This document shows, in pieces, positions 8,820-18,250 of a stretch of 64,000 bases of DNA. The stretch covers positions 1 to 64,000 of the forward strand of contig NZ_BMCT01000007.1 of NCBI RefSeq assembly GCF_014635325.1, written 5' to 3'. Source of the stretch: Azorhizobium oxalatiphilum. Its GTDB lineage: Bacteria > Pseudomonadota > Alphaproteobacteria > Rhizobiales > Xanthobacteraceae. The notes beneath the pieces were generated by a model. That model worked only from the letters and a program-made list of their open reading frames with translations, was not told the origin of the DNA and made no database searches. Both the position numbers and the translations under genes were made by a program. Position 1 is the first letter of the stretch, and every line of letters begins with the position of its first letter.

Positions 8820-9583
8820 GTGCGAAGCCTATGCATATCTCGGCCAATCCGCAGTTGCGTTTCCGCGATCTGACGCTCGGCTACGAGCGGCATCCTGCCG
8901 TGCACCATCTCTCGGGCGATGTGGAATGCGGCGCGCTGCTCGCCATCTGCGGGCCGAACGGCGCTGGCAAGTCCACGCTCATGAAGGCCATTTCCGGCGC
9001 GCTGAAGCCCCTGCACGGCTCCATCGAGCGCGGCGGGCTCGATCCGCGCGACATCGCCTATCTGCCGCAGAGCGCCGAGATCGACCGCTCTTTCCCCATC
9101 AGCGTCTATGACATGGTGGCCATGGGCCTGTGGCGCCGGGCCGGGCTGTTCGGCGGCATCGGCAAGGCCGATCGCGCCCGCGTCGGCGAGGCCGTCGCCG
9201 CCGTGGGGCTGGAAGGCTTCGAGAAGCGGCCCATCGGCACCCTGTCCGGTGGCCAGATGCAGCGGACCCTGTTCGCCCGCCTGCTGCTGCAGGACGCCCG
9301 GCTGATCCTGCTCGACGAGCCCTTCACGGCGCTCGACGCCAAGACCATGTCGGACCTCCTGGATCTGGTGCGCCGCTGGCATGGCGAGAAGCGCACGGTG
9401 CTGGCCGTGCTGCACGATTTCGAACTGGTGCGCGCGCACTTCCCGCAGACCCTGCTCATGGCCCGCACGGCGGTGGCGTGGGGGCCGACGGCGGAGGCGC
9501 TGGCGCCGGAAAACCTTCTGAAGGCCCGCCGCATGGGCGAGGCCTGGGACGACGGCGCGGCCGTGTGTGGGGAAGCGGCGTGA
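8816..9583 (+). CDS. znuC: Zinc ABC transporter ATPase
   Basis: This 255-aa ABC ATPase energises zinc import with ZnuB and ZnuA. Walker A GPNGAGKST is at 46-54. The LSGGQMQRTLFARLLLQD signature and Walker B LILLDEPFTALD follow, with the H-loop in VLHDFE. The ATG at 8816 overlaps the stop of the preceding His-rich gene, and its own TGA overlaps the GTG of znuB. Manganese transport by this family is the alternative, but the His-rich neighbours and the CobW GTPase favour zinc. Confidence 0.9.
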   Translation: MSAKPMHISANPQLRFRDLTLGYERHPAVHHLSGDVECGALLAICGPNGAGKSTLMKAISGALKPLHGSIERGGLDPRDIAYLPQSAEIDRSFPISVYDMVAMGLWRRAGLFGGIGKADRARVGEAVAAVGLEGFEKRPIGTLSGGQMQRTLFARLLLQDARLILLDEPFTALDAKTMSDLLDLVRRWHGEKRTVLAVLHDFELVRAHFPQTLLMARTAVAWGPTAEALAPENLLKARRMGEAWDDGAAVCGEAA

Positions 9584-10452
9584 CGCCATACGAGGCGCTG
9601 ATCGCGCCGTTTGCGGAATTCGAGTTCATGCGCCGGGCGCTGGTGGGCGTGTTCGCCCTCTCGCTGGGCGCCGGCCCTGTCGGCGTGTTCCTGATGCTGC
9701 GGCGGATGAGCCTGACCGGCGACGCCATGGCCCATGCCATCCTGCCCGGAGCCGCCATCGGCTTTCTGGTGGCGGGGCTTGATCTGACCGCCATGACCAT
9801 CGGCGGCCTCGCCGCCGGCGTGCTGGTGGCGGTGGGTGCGGGCGTGGTGGCGCGGGCCACCGAGATCAAGGAGGACGCCTCCATGGCGGCCTTCTATCTG
9901 GTGTCATTGGCGCTGGGCGTGATGATCGTGTCCATGAAGGGCTCCAACGTGGACCTGCTGCATGTGCTGTTCGGCACCGTGCTCGGCCTCGACGATCCGA
10001 CCCTGCTGCTGGTGGCGGGCATCGCCACGGTGACGCTGGTGACGCTCGCCTTCATCTGGCGCCCGCTGGTGCTGGAATGCGTGGACCCGAGCTTCCTCGC
10101 CTCGGTGAGCCGCTCGGGTGGCGTCAGTCACATCATCTTCCTGGCGCTGGTGGTGATGAATCTCGTGGGCGGCTTCCACGCGCTGGGCACGCTGCTCTCG
10201 GTGGGCCTGATGATGCTGCCCGCCGCCACCGCGCGCTTCTGGGTGCGCGATCTCACCGCTCTGGCGGTGGTGGCGACCTCCATCGCCTTCGTGTCCGGCA
10301 TTGTCGGGCTGCTGATTTCCTATCACGTCGGGGCCCCGTCCGGCCCGGCGATCATCCTGGTGGCGGGCGCCGGCTATGCGGTCTCCGTCATCTTCGGCCC
10401 GGCGGGGGGCGTCTTGTCCCGTGTCCTGCCCCGCCGCCATCTCGAGGCATAA
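9580..10452 (+). CDS. znuB: Zinc ABC transporter permease
   Basis: This 290-aa integral membrane protein of the ABC-3 family has about eight or nine hydrophobic helices. It shows the typical RRMSLTGDAMAHAILPGAAIGF cytoplasmic motif and GTLLSVGLMMLPAATA. GTG at 9580 overlaps the znuC stop (GTGA), and the product begins VTPYEALIAPFAEFEFMRRA. Longer in-frame readings upstream lie inside znuC and are shadows. It forms the membrane channel with ZnuC. Confidence 0.9.
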   Translation: MTPYEALIAPFAEFEFMRRALVGVFALSLGAGPVGVFLMLRRMSLTGDAMAHAILPGAAIGFLVAGLDLTAMTIGGLAAGVLVAVGAGVVARATEIKEDASMAAFYLVSLALGVMIVSMKGSNVDLLHVLFGTVLGLDDPTLLLVAGIATVTLVTLAFIWRPLVLECVDPSFLASVSRSGGVSHIIFLALVVMNLVGGFHALGTLLSVGLMMLPAATARFWVRDLTALAVVATSIAFVSGIVGLLISYHVGAPSGPAIILVAGAGYAVSVIFGPAGGVLSRVLPRRHLEA

Positions 10453-10464
10453 CGGAGCCTTTCC

Positions 10465-11442
10465 ATGCTGTCCCGTCGTACCCTGATCGCCGCGGCTTTG
10501 CTGCTCGGCGCAACCCCGGCGCTCGCCCAGACGCCAGCCACCGCTCCGGCGGAAAAGCTGCCGGTGGTGGCGTCCTTCTCCATCCTCGGCGACTTCGTGA
10601 AGAATGTGGGTGGCGATCGCATCGCGCTGTCCACCATCGTCGGGCCGAACAGCGACAGCCACGTCTACCAGCCCTCGCCCAGCGACGCGAAGAAGCTGGC
10701 GGCGGCCAAGGTGGTGTTCATCAACGGTCTCGGCTTCGAGGGGTGGGTGGAGCGTCTCGTGAAGGCCTCCGGCTCGACGGCCCCCGTCGTGATCGCCACC
10801 ACCGGCATCAAGCCGCGCGAACGCGCCAAGGAGGAGCCGCAGGAGGACGAGGGCGCCCACGACAAGGACGCGCATGACCATGCGCACGACAAGGATCATG
10901 GCCACGATCACGGCCCCATAGATCCCCATGCGTGGCAGTCGGTGGCCAATGCCAAGGTCTATGTGGCCAACATCCGCGACGGCCTGATCGCCGCCGACCC
11001 GGCCGGCAAGGACGCCTACACCGCTAATGCGGCGGCCTACCTTGCAAAGCTCGATGCGCTGGAGGCCGAGGTGAAGGCGGCAATCGCCGCCATTCCGGCG
11101 GCCAAGCGCCGCATCATCACCTCGCACGATGCCTTCGGCTATTTCGGCGATGCCTATGGCGTGAAGCTGCTGGCGCCCGAGGGCGTCTCCACGGAGAGCG
11201 AGGCCTCGGCCAAGGACGTCGGCCGGATCATCCGCCAGATCAAGGCGCAGAAGATCCCCGCCGTCTTCCTGGAGAATGTCACCAACCCGCGCCTGATGGA
11301 CCGCATCGCCAAGGAGAGCAAGGCGACGATCGGCGGCACGCTTTATTCGGACGCTTTGTCCGATGACAAAGGCCCCGCGACTTCCTACATCGACATGATG
11401 CGCTACAACGTGCGCCAGCTTTCCGGCGCACTGGCCAAGTGA
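10465..11442 (+). CDS. znuA: Zinc-binding periplasmic protein ZnuA
   Basis: This 325-aa cluster A-I solute-binding protein has a Sec signal peptide at 1-21, ending ALAQ. Metal ligands are expected at the His in SDSHVYQPSPSD, at DPHAWQSVANA after the loop, and at the His in ITSHDAFGYF. A long His/Asp loop (GAHDKDAHDHAHDKDHGHDH, near 132-152) is characteristic of zinc-specific members. It starts 12 bases after znuB. It captures zinc in the periplasm for ZnuBC. Confidence 0.92.
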   Translation: MLSRRTLIAAALLLGATPALAQTPATAPAEKLPVVASFSILGDFVKNVGGDRIALSTIVGPNSDSHVYQPSPSDAKKLAAAKVVFINGLGFEGWVERLVKASGSTAPVVIATTGIKPRERAKEEPQEDEGAHDKDAHDHAHDKDHGHDHGPIDPHAWQSVANAKVYVANIRDGLIAADPAGKDAYTANAAAYLAKLDALEAEVKAAIAAIPAAKRRIITSHDAFGYFGDAYGVKLLAPEGVSTESEASAKDVGRIIRQIKAQKIPAVFLENVTNPRLMDRIAKESKATIGGTLYSDALSDDKGPATSYIDMMRYNVRQLSGALAK

Positions 11443-11555
11443 TCGCGTCCCGCGATGGCTTGGAGCACCTGATGTTTTGACAAAGCGGCGGCCGCCTCCC
11501 GATGGGGTGCGGCCGTTGCGGCATGCGCGGGCAAAAATCCCGCATTGGAGATCCC

Positions 11556-12620
11556 ATGGCTGAGACCGGCTCTGAAAAAATCCCCGTGACCGTGCTGACC
11601 GGCTATCTGGGGGCGGGCAAGACCACCTTGCTCAACCGCATCCTGTCCGAGCCGCACGGGAAGAAATACGCCGTCATCGTCAACGAGTTCGGCGAGATCG
11701 GCATCGACAACGACCTCGTGGTGGGTGCCGACGAGGAAGTGTTCGAGATGAACAACGGGTGCATCTGCTGCACCGTGCGCGGCGATCTCATCCGCATCAT
11801 CGACGGCCTCATGCGCCGCAAGGGCCAGTTCGACGGCATCATCCTCGAGACCACGGGCCTCGCCGACCCGGCGCCGGTGGCGCAGACCTTCTTCGTGGAC
11901 GAGGAGATGGGCGCGCGCACCCGGCTCGACGCCGTGGTGACGGTGGCCGACGCCAAGTGGCTGAACGATCGCCTGAAGGACGCGCCCGAGGCGAAGAACC
12001 AGATCGCCTTCGCCGACGTGATCCTGCTCAACAAGACCGATCTGGTCTCGGCTGAGGAACTGAACGAGGTGGAAGCGCGCATCCGTGGCCTCAACCCCTA
12101 TGCCAGGCTCTATCGCACCCAGAAGTCGTCCATCGCCATCGACAAGGTGCTCAACCAGGGCGCGTTCGAACTGGATCGCATCCTCGCGCTGGAGCCGGCC
12201 TTCCTTGAGGAAGGCGAGCCGGACCATGTTTGCGGCCCGGATTGCGGCCACGACCATGGGCACGACCACGGCCATCATCACGACCATGGCCACAGCCATG
12301 GCGGGCTGAAGCACTATCATGACGAGGAGATGCAGTCGGTCTCCTTCTCCACCGACAAGCCGCTGGATGCCGACAAGTTCTTCCCCTGGGTTCAGGACGT
12401 GGTGGCCACCGACGGCCCGAGCATCCTGCGCTCCAAGGGCATCCTGTCGTTCAAGGACGATCCGGACCGCTTCGTCTTCCAGGGCGTGCACATGATCCTG
12501 GACGGCGACCACCAGCGCCCGTGGAAGCCGGACGAGGAGCGTCTAAGCCGCATCGTCTTCATCGGCCGCAAGCTCGACACCGCCAAGCTGGAACAGGGTT
12601 TTCTGGCCTGCGTGGCGTGA
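11556..12620 (+). CDS. CobW/COG0523-family GTPase, probable zinc metallochaperone
   Basis: This 354-aa G3E GTPase has the P-loop GYLGAGKTT at 16-24, the metal-binding CICC (Cys69, Cys71, Cys72) in [12 protein letters not shown], and the NKTD guanine-specificity motif. A His-rich stretch ([18 protein letters not shown]) lies between the GTPase and CobW C-terminal domains. An ATTGGAG ribosome-binding site precedes the ATG at 11556. Its place 113 bases after znuA suggests a zinc chaperone (ZagA/ZigA type) rather than a cobalamin enzyme; no cob genes are nearby. Confidence 0.88.
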   Translation: MAETGSEKIPVTVLTGYLGAGKTTLLNRILSEPHGKKYAVIVNEFGEIGIDNDLVVGADEEVFEMNNGCICCTVRGDLIRIIDGLMRRKGQFDGIILETTGLADPAPVAQTFFVDEEMGARTRLDAVVTVADAKWLNDRLKDAPEAKNQIAFADVILLNKTDLVSAEELNEVEARIRGLNPYARLYRTQKSSIAIDKVLNQGAFELDRILALEPAFLEEGEPDHVCGPDCGHDHGHDHGHHHDHGHSHGGLKHYHDEEMQSVSFSTDKPLDADKFFPWVQDVVATDGPSILRSKGILSFKDDPDRFVFQGVHMILDGDHQRPWKPDEERLSRIVFIGRKLDTAKLEQGFLACVA

Positions 12621-12965
12621 TCATTCCTTTTCGGGCGCCGCCGGTTTTGCGGTGGCGCCCGAAAATTTGCGAGACCACCGGCTGGCATCCCGGTGGCCCT
12701 CGATGATCCCGAGGATTTCAACGGTACCATCGACATAGCGGAAGAAGATCAGATAGTCCCGAAAGGGCAGGCAACGGAAATCCGGGCCTAGTTCCGGGCG
12801 AGCTGTCCCGAGAAGTCCGGGGGTGCTGGCAAGCTGTCGGCAGCGCTTGCGAAGCCGTGCCGTGAAGCTACGTGCAGTCGCCGGATGGTCATTCCGTTCG
12901 GCGATATAATCAAAAATCGAGCCGAGGTCTCGCAGCGCAGCCGGTAGGTAGCGCAGCTTCGGCAT
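12621..12965 (-). CDS. RelE/ParE-family toxin
   Basis: This 114-aa protein begins MPKLRYLPAALRDLGSIFDY. The ParE/RelE fold pattern is clear: an N-terminal helix hairpin, then RKRCRQLASTPGLLGTARPEL, then the basic strand FRCLPFRDYLIFFRYVDGTVEILGI. ParE members poison gyrase and RelE members cleave mRNA; the arrangement with a ParD-like partner favours ParE. It begins immediately after the antitoxin stop. The last about 14 residues (SGATAKPAAPEKE) lie beyond the family core and are encoded by a terminator hairpin shared with the convergent CobW gene. Confidence 0.85.
   Translation of the reverse strand: MPKLRYLPAALRDLGSIFDYIAERNDHPATARSFTARLRKRCRQLASTPGLLGTARPELGPDFRCLPFRDYLIFFRYVDGTVEILGIIEGHRDASRWSRKFSGATAKPAAPEKE
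12628..12665. terminator. Strong terminator inside the toxin 3' end
   Basis: A 15-bp stem with one G-T pair (12628-12642 with 12651-12665) and an 8-nt loop starts with TTTT and ends with AAAA, so it can work in both directions. On the plus strand it lies 8 bases after the CobW stop. It overlaps the last codons of the toxin gene. Confidence 0.8.
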
Positions 12966-13211
12966 TCAGCTTCTATCGGCTATGCGGCGTGCATAACGGG
13001 CTTCCAGCTCAGCCTCGACCTCTTCGTCGGTGTAGCTGCCGCCTTCTGCTATGGCGGCTTCCAGATGGGCCTTCAGCTCCGCCAGACGCCGCTCCTGCTC
13101 GGCCATCAGCTCAAGCCCGGCTTCGACAACGGCCTCGGACGACGGGAAGCGCCCCGAGCGCACCTCCTCGTCCACGAACGCCTGCCATTTCCGGCTCAGA
13201 GGCACGTTCAT
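12966..13211 (-). CDS. ParD/CopG-type antitoxin
   Basis: This 81-aa ribbon-helix-helix protein has the N-terminal strand MNVPLSRKWQAFVDEEVRSG and then GRFPSSEAVVEAGLELM, typical of ParD. An acidic, helical C-terminus would wrap the toxin. The ATG at 13211 is chosen because it places the strand at the N-terminus; an in-frame start at 13259 would add 16 residues. It precedes the toxin with no gap, and it should repress the pair's own promoter. Confidence 0.85.
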   Translation of the reverse strand: MNVPLSRKWQAFVDEEVRSGRFPSSEAVVEAGLELMAEQERRLAELKAHLEAAIAEGGSYTDEEVEAELEARYARRIADRS

Positions 13212-13269
13212 CGCCTGTCTCCTCGCTGCGATGGTCGCACCGGGCAGGGCGGGCGGCAAGTCCGCCGCC

Positions 13270-14703
13270 TCACACGAAATACAGCCAGCTGATCAGCGCG
13301 AAGCAGGGCAGGAGGAAGATCGAGGACCAGACCATGTAGCCGAAGAAGCTCGGCATCTTCACGCCGCGATGGCGGGCGATGGACACCACCATGAAGTTCG
13401 GCGCATTGCCGATATAGGTCATGGCGCCCATGAACACCGCACCCGCCGAGATCGCCTCCAGCGTCACCGCCAGCGAGCCCATGAGGCGATGGGGATCGCC
13501 GCCGGCGAGGTTGAAGAAGACGAGATAGGTGGGCGCATTGTCGAGGAAGGCGGACAGGCCGCCCGTCAGCCAGAAATAGGCGATGTTCACCGGCTTTCCG
13601 TCCGGTCCCGTCACCAGATCCACCAGCGGCGCGAAGGCCCCGTTGGAGCCGGCCTTCAGGATGGCGATGACCGGGATGATGGTGGCGAAGATGGCGGCGA
13701 ACAGCTTGCCCACCTCCAGGATCGGCTCCCAGTCGAAGCCGTTGCGCTCGCGCACCAGCCGGGGCGTGATGGCCACAGAGATGAGCGCGATCACGATCAG
13801 CAGCACGTCGCGCACGATCCATTGCAGCTCGACCCGCGTGCCGTAGATGTCGAACGAGATGCCCGGCTTCCAGAGCGCGCTGAGCAGGATGGCGCCGATG
13901 ATGGCGAACAGCAGCGGCACGTTCTGCAGGCCGCGAATGTCGATGCGGGTCTCATCCGAGGGATCGGGCCGCGCGGGCAGATTGGTCTCGCGCCGGTAGA
14001 AATAAAGCTCCAGCAGGAAATAGGCGACGAGCAGGATGCCGGCCACCAGCACCGTGTCGGTGAACAAATGGGTGGTGGTCCAGAAGAAGCTGACCCCCTT
14101 CAGGAAGCCGAGGAACAGCGGCGGATCGCCCAGCGGCGTCAGCGCGCCGCCGATGTTCGACACCAGGAAGATGAAGAACACCACTGTGTGCACCACATGC
14201 TTGCGGCCCTCGTTGGCGCGGAGCAGGGGGCGGATCAGCACCATGGAAGCGCCGGTGGTGCCGATGAAGCTCGCCATCACCGTGCCCAGCGCGAGGATCA
14301 GCGTGTTGGTGCCCGGCCCGCCATGGATGTGTCCGGCGACGAGGATGCCGCCCGAGACGGTGAACAGCGCGCCGAGCAGGATGATGAAGGGAATGTATTC
14401 CGAGAGCGCCGCATGCACCAACTCATGGGCGGTGACGGACGGGCCGTAGGCGATCGCGAAGGGAACGATGAAGGCGAGCGCCCAGAACAGCGCCACCTTG
14501 CCGTAATGGTGGTGCCAGAAGCGGTTCGCCAGCAGCGGCATCAGCGCGATGGACAGCAGCATGCCGGCGAAGGGCACGCCCCAGAGCGGCGAGAGATCGG
14601 CGGCGGCATAGCCGGCGGATGCTGCGGCGTGGGCCGGGGACCAAGGAATGAGAAACAGGCCGCTCGCGGCGGCGACGGCCATTGCCCGTCCGGTCACACC
14701 CAT
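13270..14703 (-). CDS. NhaD-like sodium:proton antiporter (ArsB/NhaD superfamily)
   Basis: This 477-aa membrane protein has a cleavable-looking N-terminus ending SPAHAAA and then about 11-12 hydrophobic helices. Family signatures are NIGGALTPLGDPPLFLGFLKGV and LDNAPTYLVFFNLAGGD. NhaD proteins exchange Na+ or Li+ for protons. The ATG at 14703 is preceded on the minus strand by GGAGGTG at good distance. A much longer in-frame reading that continues antisense through leuS is a shadow. Confidence 0.87.
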   Translation of the reverse strand: MGVTGRAMAVAAASGLFLIPWSPAHAAASAGYAAADLSPLWGVPFAGMLLSIALMPLLANRFWHHHYGKVALFWALAFIVPFAIAYGPSVTAHELVHAALSEYIPFIILLGALFTVSGGILVAGHIHGGPGTNTLILALGTVMASFIGTTGASMVLIRPLLRANEGRKHVVHTVVFFIFLVSNIGGALTPLGDPPLFLGFLKGVSFFWTTTHLFTDTVLVAGILLVAYFLLELYFYRRETNLPARPDPSDETRIDIRGLQNVPLLFAIIGAILLSALWKPGISFDIYGTRVELQWIVRDVLLIVIALISVAITPRLVRERNGFDWEPILEVGKLFAAIFATIIPVIAILKAGSNGAFAPLVDLVTGPDGKPVNIAYFWLTGGLSAFLDNAPTYLVFFNLAGGDPHRLMGSLAVTLEAISAGAVFMGAMTYIGNAPNFMVVSIARHRGVKMPSFFGYMVWSSIFLLPCFALISWLYFV

Positions 14704-14964
14704 GCCCCACCTCCCGTGCGCGGCACCCTGCCGGCTGTGGCGGCGACCGAGCGCGCCCTGTTCCGTTTGATGAACGATGCGGTCAATCCGCGCAAGGCCG
14801 CCCTGCCTTTGGCCTGCGCCGCAAGTCCATGGCTTTGCAGTGCGATCGGGCAAGAAACAGTGGCGGGCCGGGCGCCGCCCGCGGGACCGCCATGTGTGGG
14901 CAAGTGTTGACCCGTGCGCCGCTTTCTGTCCTAGTCCGCCGGCATTCGAGACAGCATTTCGGAC

Positions 14965-17589
14965 ATGAGCACAGATCGTTACAACGCGCGCGACGCAGAA
15001 CCCCGCTGGCAGGCCATCTGGAACGAGCGCGGGATTTTCCGCACCCGCAATGACGATCCGCGCCCGAAATTCTTCGTGATGGAGATGTTCCCCTATCCGT
15101 CGGGGCGCATCCACATCGGCCACGGCCGCAATTATGTGATGGGCGACGTGCTCGCGCGCTACAAGCGCATGCAGGGCTTCAACGTGCTCCATCCCATGGG
15201 CTGGGACGCCTTCGGCCTGCCGGCAGAGAATGCCGCCATCGAGCGCAAGTCCCATCCCAAGATCTGGACCTACGAGAACATCGCCTCGATGAAGGAGCAG
15301 CTCCAGCTGCTCGGCCTCTCGCTGGACTGGAACCGCGAGATCGCCACCTGCGATCCCTCCTATTATGCCGAGCAGCAGCGCCTGTTCCTCGACCTGCTGG
15401 ACAACGACCTCGCCTATCGCAAGGAGAGCGAGGTCAATTGGGACCCGGTGGACAACACCGTGCTCGCCAACGAGCAGGTGATCGACGGCCGCGGCTGGCG
15501 CTCCGGCGCGGTGGTGGAGCGGCGCAAGCTCTCGCAGTGGTTCTTCCGCATCACCGCCTTCGCGCAGGAGTTGCTGGACGCGCTCGACACCCTGGACCGC
15601 TGGCCGGACAAGGTGCGCCTCATGCAGCGCAACTGGATCGGCCGTTCGGAAGGCCTGGAAGTGCTGTTCGAGCTGTCCAAGGGCTCGGTTGCCGCTGCCG
15701 GCACCCCGGCGGTGAAGGTCTACACCACCCGTCCCGACACGCTGTTCGGCGCTTCCTTCCTGGCACTGTCGCCCGATCATCCGCTGACGCAGCATCTGGC
15801 TGCCACCCGGCCGGAGCTGGCCGCTTTCGTGGCCGACTGCAAGACCGGCGGCACCTCGGCGGAAGCCATCGAGACGCAGGAAAAGAAGGGGTTCGACACC
15901 GGCCTGACCGTTGTCCACCCGCTCGATCCCGCGCGCACGGTGCCCGTGTATGTGGCCAACTTCGTGCTGATGGATTACGGGACCGGCGCCATTTTCGGCT
16001 GCCCGGCGCACGACCAGCGCGACCTCGACTTCGCCCGCAAGTATGGCCTCACCGTCACCCCGGTGGTGCTGCCGGCGGATGCGGACCCGGCCACGTTCGC
16101 GGTGGGCAACGAGGCCTATGACGGCGAGGGCCGGCTGTTCAACTCGCAGTTCCTCGACGGCCTCACCGTGGACGATGCCAAGGAGCAGGTGGCCCGTCGC
16201 CTCGAGCGCTTCCGCGTGGGCGCTGAGCCGCAGGGTACGCGCAAGGTGAACTTCCGCCTGCGCGACTGGGGCATCTCGCGCCAGCGCTACTGGGGCTGCC
16301 CGATCCCGATCATCCATTGCGAGAGCTGCGGCCCGGTGCCGGTGCCGCGCGATCAGCTCCCCGTGAAGCTGCCCGACGACGTCAGCTTCGACCGGCCGGG
16401 CAATCCGCTCGATCGCAACAAGGCCTGGCGGGACGTGCCGTGCCCGAAGTGCGGTGCCCCCGCGCATCGCGAGACGGACACCATGGACACCTTCGTGGAT
16501 TCGTCCTGGTACTTCCTGCGCTACGCCTCGGACAATCAGGAGAAGCCGCTCGACAAGGACGCGGTGGCCCACTGGCTACCGGTGGACCAGTATATCGGCG
16601 GCATCGAGCACGCGATCCTGCATCTGCTCTATTCGCGCTTCTTCACCCGCGCCTTGAAGGCCTGCGGGCGCGTCGATGTGGCCGAGCCCTTCGCCGGCCT
16701 GTTCACGCAGGGCATGATCGTTCACGAGACCTACAAGGATCAGGACGGCCGCTGGCTGTTCCCGGAGCAGGTGAAGCTGCTGGGCAACGGCAAGGCGGTG
16801 AAGGTGGATGACGGCACGCCCGTGACCGTCGGCCCGCCGGAGAAGATGTCCAAGTCCAAGAAGAACGTGGTGCCGCCGGAGATCGTGGTGGACAGCTACG
16901 GCGTGGACGCCGGGCGCTGGTTCATGCTCTCCGACACACCGCCCGAGCGCGACAGCGAATGGACGCAGTCGGGCATCGAGGGCGCGTGGCGCTTCGTGCA
17001 GCGCGTGTGGCGTCTCGTCACCGAGGGGATCGAGCTGGGGGCGGCCGCCGATGCGCCGAAGCCCGAAAGCTTCGATGCCCCGGCAACCGCTCTGCGCCGG
17101 GCCTCCCACATGCTGGCCCATCAGGTGGCCGACGACGTGGAGCGCCTGCGCTTCAACGTGGCGGTCGCCCATGTGCATGAGTTCGCCAATGCCTTCGGGC
17201 AGGCGCTGGCCGCTGCCCGCTCCGCCAGCCCGGTGCCGGCGGATCTCGCCTTCGCCCTGCGCGAGGCGGCCGAGATCCTGACCCGGGTGGTGGGTCCCAT
17301 GGTTCCCCATCTGGCGGAAGAGTGCTGGGCGCAGCTCGGCAACTCCACGCTGCTGGCCGAGGCCGCGTGGCCGCAGGTGGATGCGGCGCTGCTGGTGGAG
17401 AACACCATCACCCTGCCGATCCAGATCAACGGCAAGAAGCGGGACGACATCGTCGTGCCGCGCGAGGCCACCCCGGCCGAGGTGGAAGCCGCCGTGCTCG
17501 CCATGGACAGCGTGCGCAAGGCCCTCGACGGCAAGCCGCCCAAGCGTATCATCGTCGTGCCACAGAGGATCGTGAATGTCGTCGCCTGA
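14965..17589 (+). CDS. leuS: Leucyl-tRNA synthetase
   Basis: This 874-aa class Ia enzyme charges tRNA-Leu. The HIGH motif is at 50-53 ([11 protein letters not shown]) and KMSKS at 627-631. A CP1 editing domain lies between them, and the C-terminal anticodon domain ends with [18 protein letters not shown]. The length is normal. The next gene, lptE, overlaps its 3' end by 14 bases. The leuS-lptE-holA order is a conserved alphaproteobacterial arrangement. Confidence 0.97.
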   Translation: MSTDRYNARDAEPRWQAIWNERGIFRTRNDDPRPKFFVMEMFPYPSGRIHIGHGRNYVMGDVLARYKRMQGFNVLHPMGWDAFGLPAENAAIERKSHPKIWTYENIASMKEQLQLLGLSLDWNREIATCDPSYYAEQQRLFLDLLDNDLAYRKESEVNWDPVDNTVLANEQVIDGRGWRSGAVVERRKLSQWFFRITAFAQELLDALDTLDRWPDKVRLMQRNWIGRSEGLEVLFELSKGSVAAAGTPAVKVYTTRPDTLFGASFLALSPDHPLTQHLAATRPELAAFVADCKTGGTSAEAIETQEKKGFDTGLTVVHPLDPARTVPVYVANFVLMDYGTGAIFGCPAHDQRDLDFARKYGLTVTPVVLPADADPATFAVGNEAYDGEGRLFNSQFLDGLTVDDAKEQVARRLERFRVGAEPQGTRKVNFRLRDWGISRQRYWGCPIPIIHCESCGPVPVPRDQLPVKLPDDVSFDRPGNPLDRNKAWRDVPCPKCGAPAHRETDTMDTFVDSSWYFLRYASDNQEKPLDKDAVAHWLPVDQYIGGIEHAILHLLYSRFFTRALKACGRVDVAEPFAGLFTQGMIVHETYKDQDGRWLFPEQVKLLGNGKAVKVDDGTPVTVGPPEKMSKSKKNVVPPEIVVDSYGVDAGRWFMLSDTPPERDSEWTQSGIEGAWRFVQRVWRLVTEGIELGAAADAPKPESFDAPATALRRASHMLAHQVADDVERLRFNVAVAHVHEFANAFGQALAAARSASPVPADLAFALREAAEILTRVVGPMVPHLAEECWAQLGNSTLLAEAAWPQVDAALLVENTITLPIQINGKKRDDIVVPREATPAEVEAAVLAMDSVRKALDGKPPKRIIVVPQRIVNVVA

Positions 17590-18244
17590 CGCCCCCCTTC
17601 CCGCCCGACGGACTTTTCTGCGCAGTGCCGCGTTTGGCGGCTTCGCGCGCCTGGCCCTCGCGGGCGGGCTCGCGCTGTCGCTCGCCGGCTGCTTCCAGCC
17701 CATGTATGGCGACAACGGCGTGAAGACGACCAGTGGCGCGCCGTTGCAGCAGCAGATGCAGCAGATCGAGATCGTGAAGATCCAGGGCCGGCTCGGCGAC
17801 GTGCTGCGCAATGACATGATCTATGAGCTGACGGGCGGCGCCGGCAATCCGGTGGGCGCGCCCTACAAGCTGCTCATCGACGTCACGTCATCTTCGGCTT
17901 CGTCCATCGTGGACACGTCCTCGGGCCTGCCGCAGAACCGCATCATCCGTGTTGCCACCAATTGGCGTCTGGTGCGGGCGGGCGAGGAGACCAAGCCGCC
18001 GGTCCTCTCCGGCAAGGCTTCGGGCAGCGCGTCCACGGACGTGAGCGAGCAGCGCTTCGCCAATTATCGCGCGGCGCGCGATGCGGAAGACCGGGCCGCC
18101 AAGATGGCTGCCGCGTCGATCCGGACGCAGCTGATGTCCTTCTTCGTCAATCCGCCGCCGCCCAAGCCGGCCACGCCAGCGGCGCCTGCCGCTGCCGCTG
18201 CCGCTCCGCAGGGCACCCCGCCCGCCAAGCCGCCGGGAAGCTGA
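17576..18244 (+). CDS. lptE: LPS-assembly lipoprotein LptE
   Basis: This 222-aa outer-membrane lipoprotein plugs the LptD pore that inserts lipopolysaccharide. The lipobox LAGC places the lipidated Cys at 39; a RR pair ([12 protein letters not shown]) precedes the hydrophobic segment. The following FQPMYGD and the region on to about 190 fit alphaproteobacterial LptE. The C-terminus is a Pro/Ala-rich low-complexity tail. It overlaps leuS and precedes holA by 6 bases, so it is translationally coupled within the operon. Confidence 0.85.
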   Translation: MSSPDAPLPARRTFLRSAAFGGFARLALAGGLALSLAGCFQPMYGDNGVKTTSGAPLQQQMQQIEIVKIQGRLGDVLRNDMIYELTGGAGNPVGAPYKLLIDVTSSSASSIVDTSSGLPQNRIIRVATNWRLVRAGEETKPPVLSGKASGSASTDVSEQRFANYRAARDAEDRAAKMAAASIRTQLMSFFVNPPPPKPATPAAPAAAAAAPQGTPPAKPPGS

Positions 18245-18250
18245 CCGTAC

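Noticed and set aside
13270-16572. An open frame of 1100 codons on the minus strand running from the antiporter gene through the opposite strand of leuS
   Set aside because: Only 13270-14703 has membrane-protein character and a ribosome-binding site. The rest is the antisense of leuS and reads as His/Arg/Gly-rich shadow.
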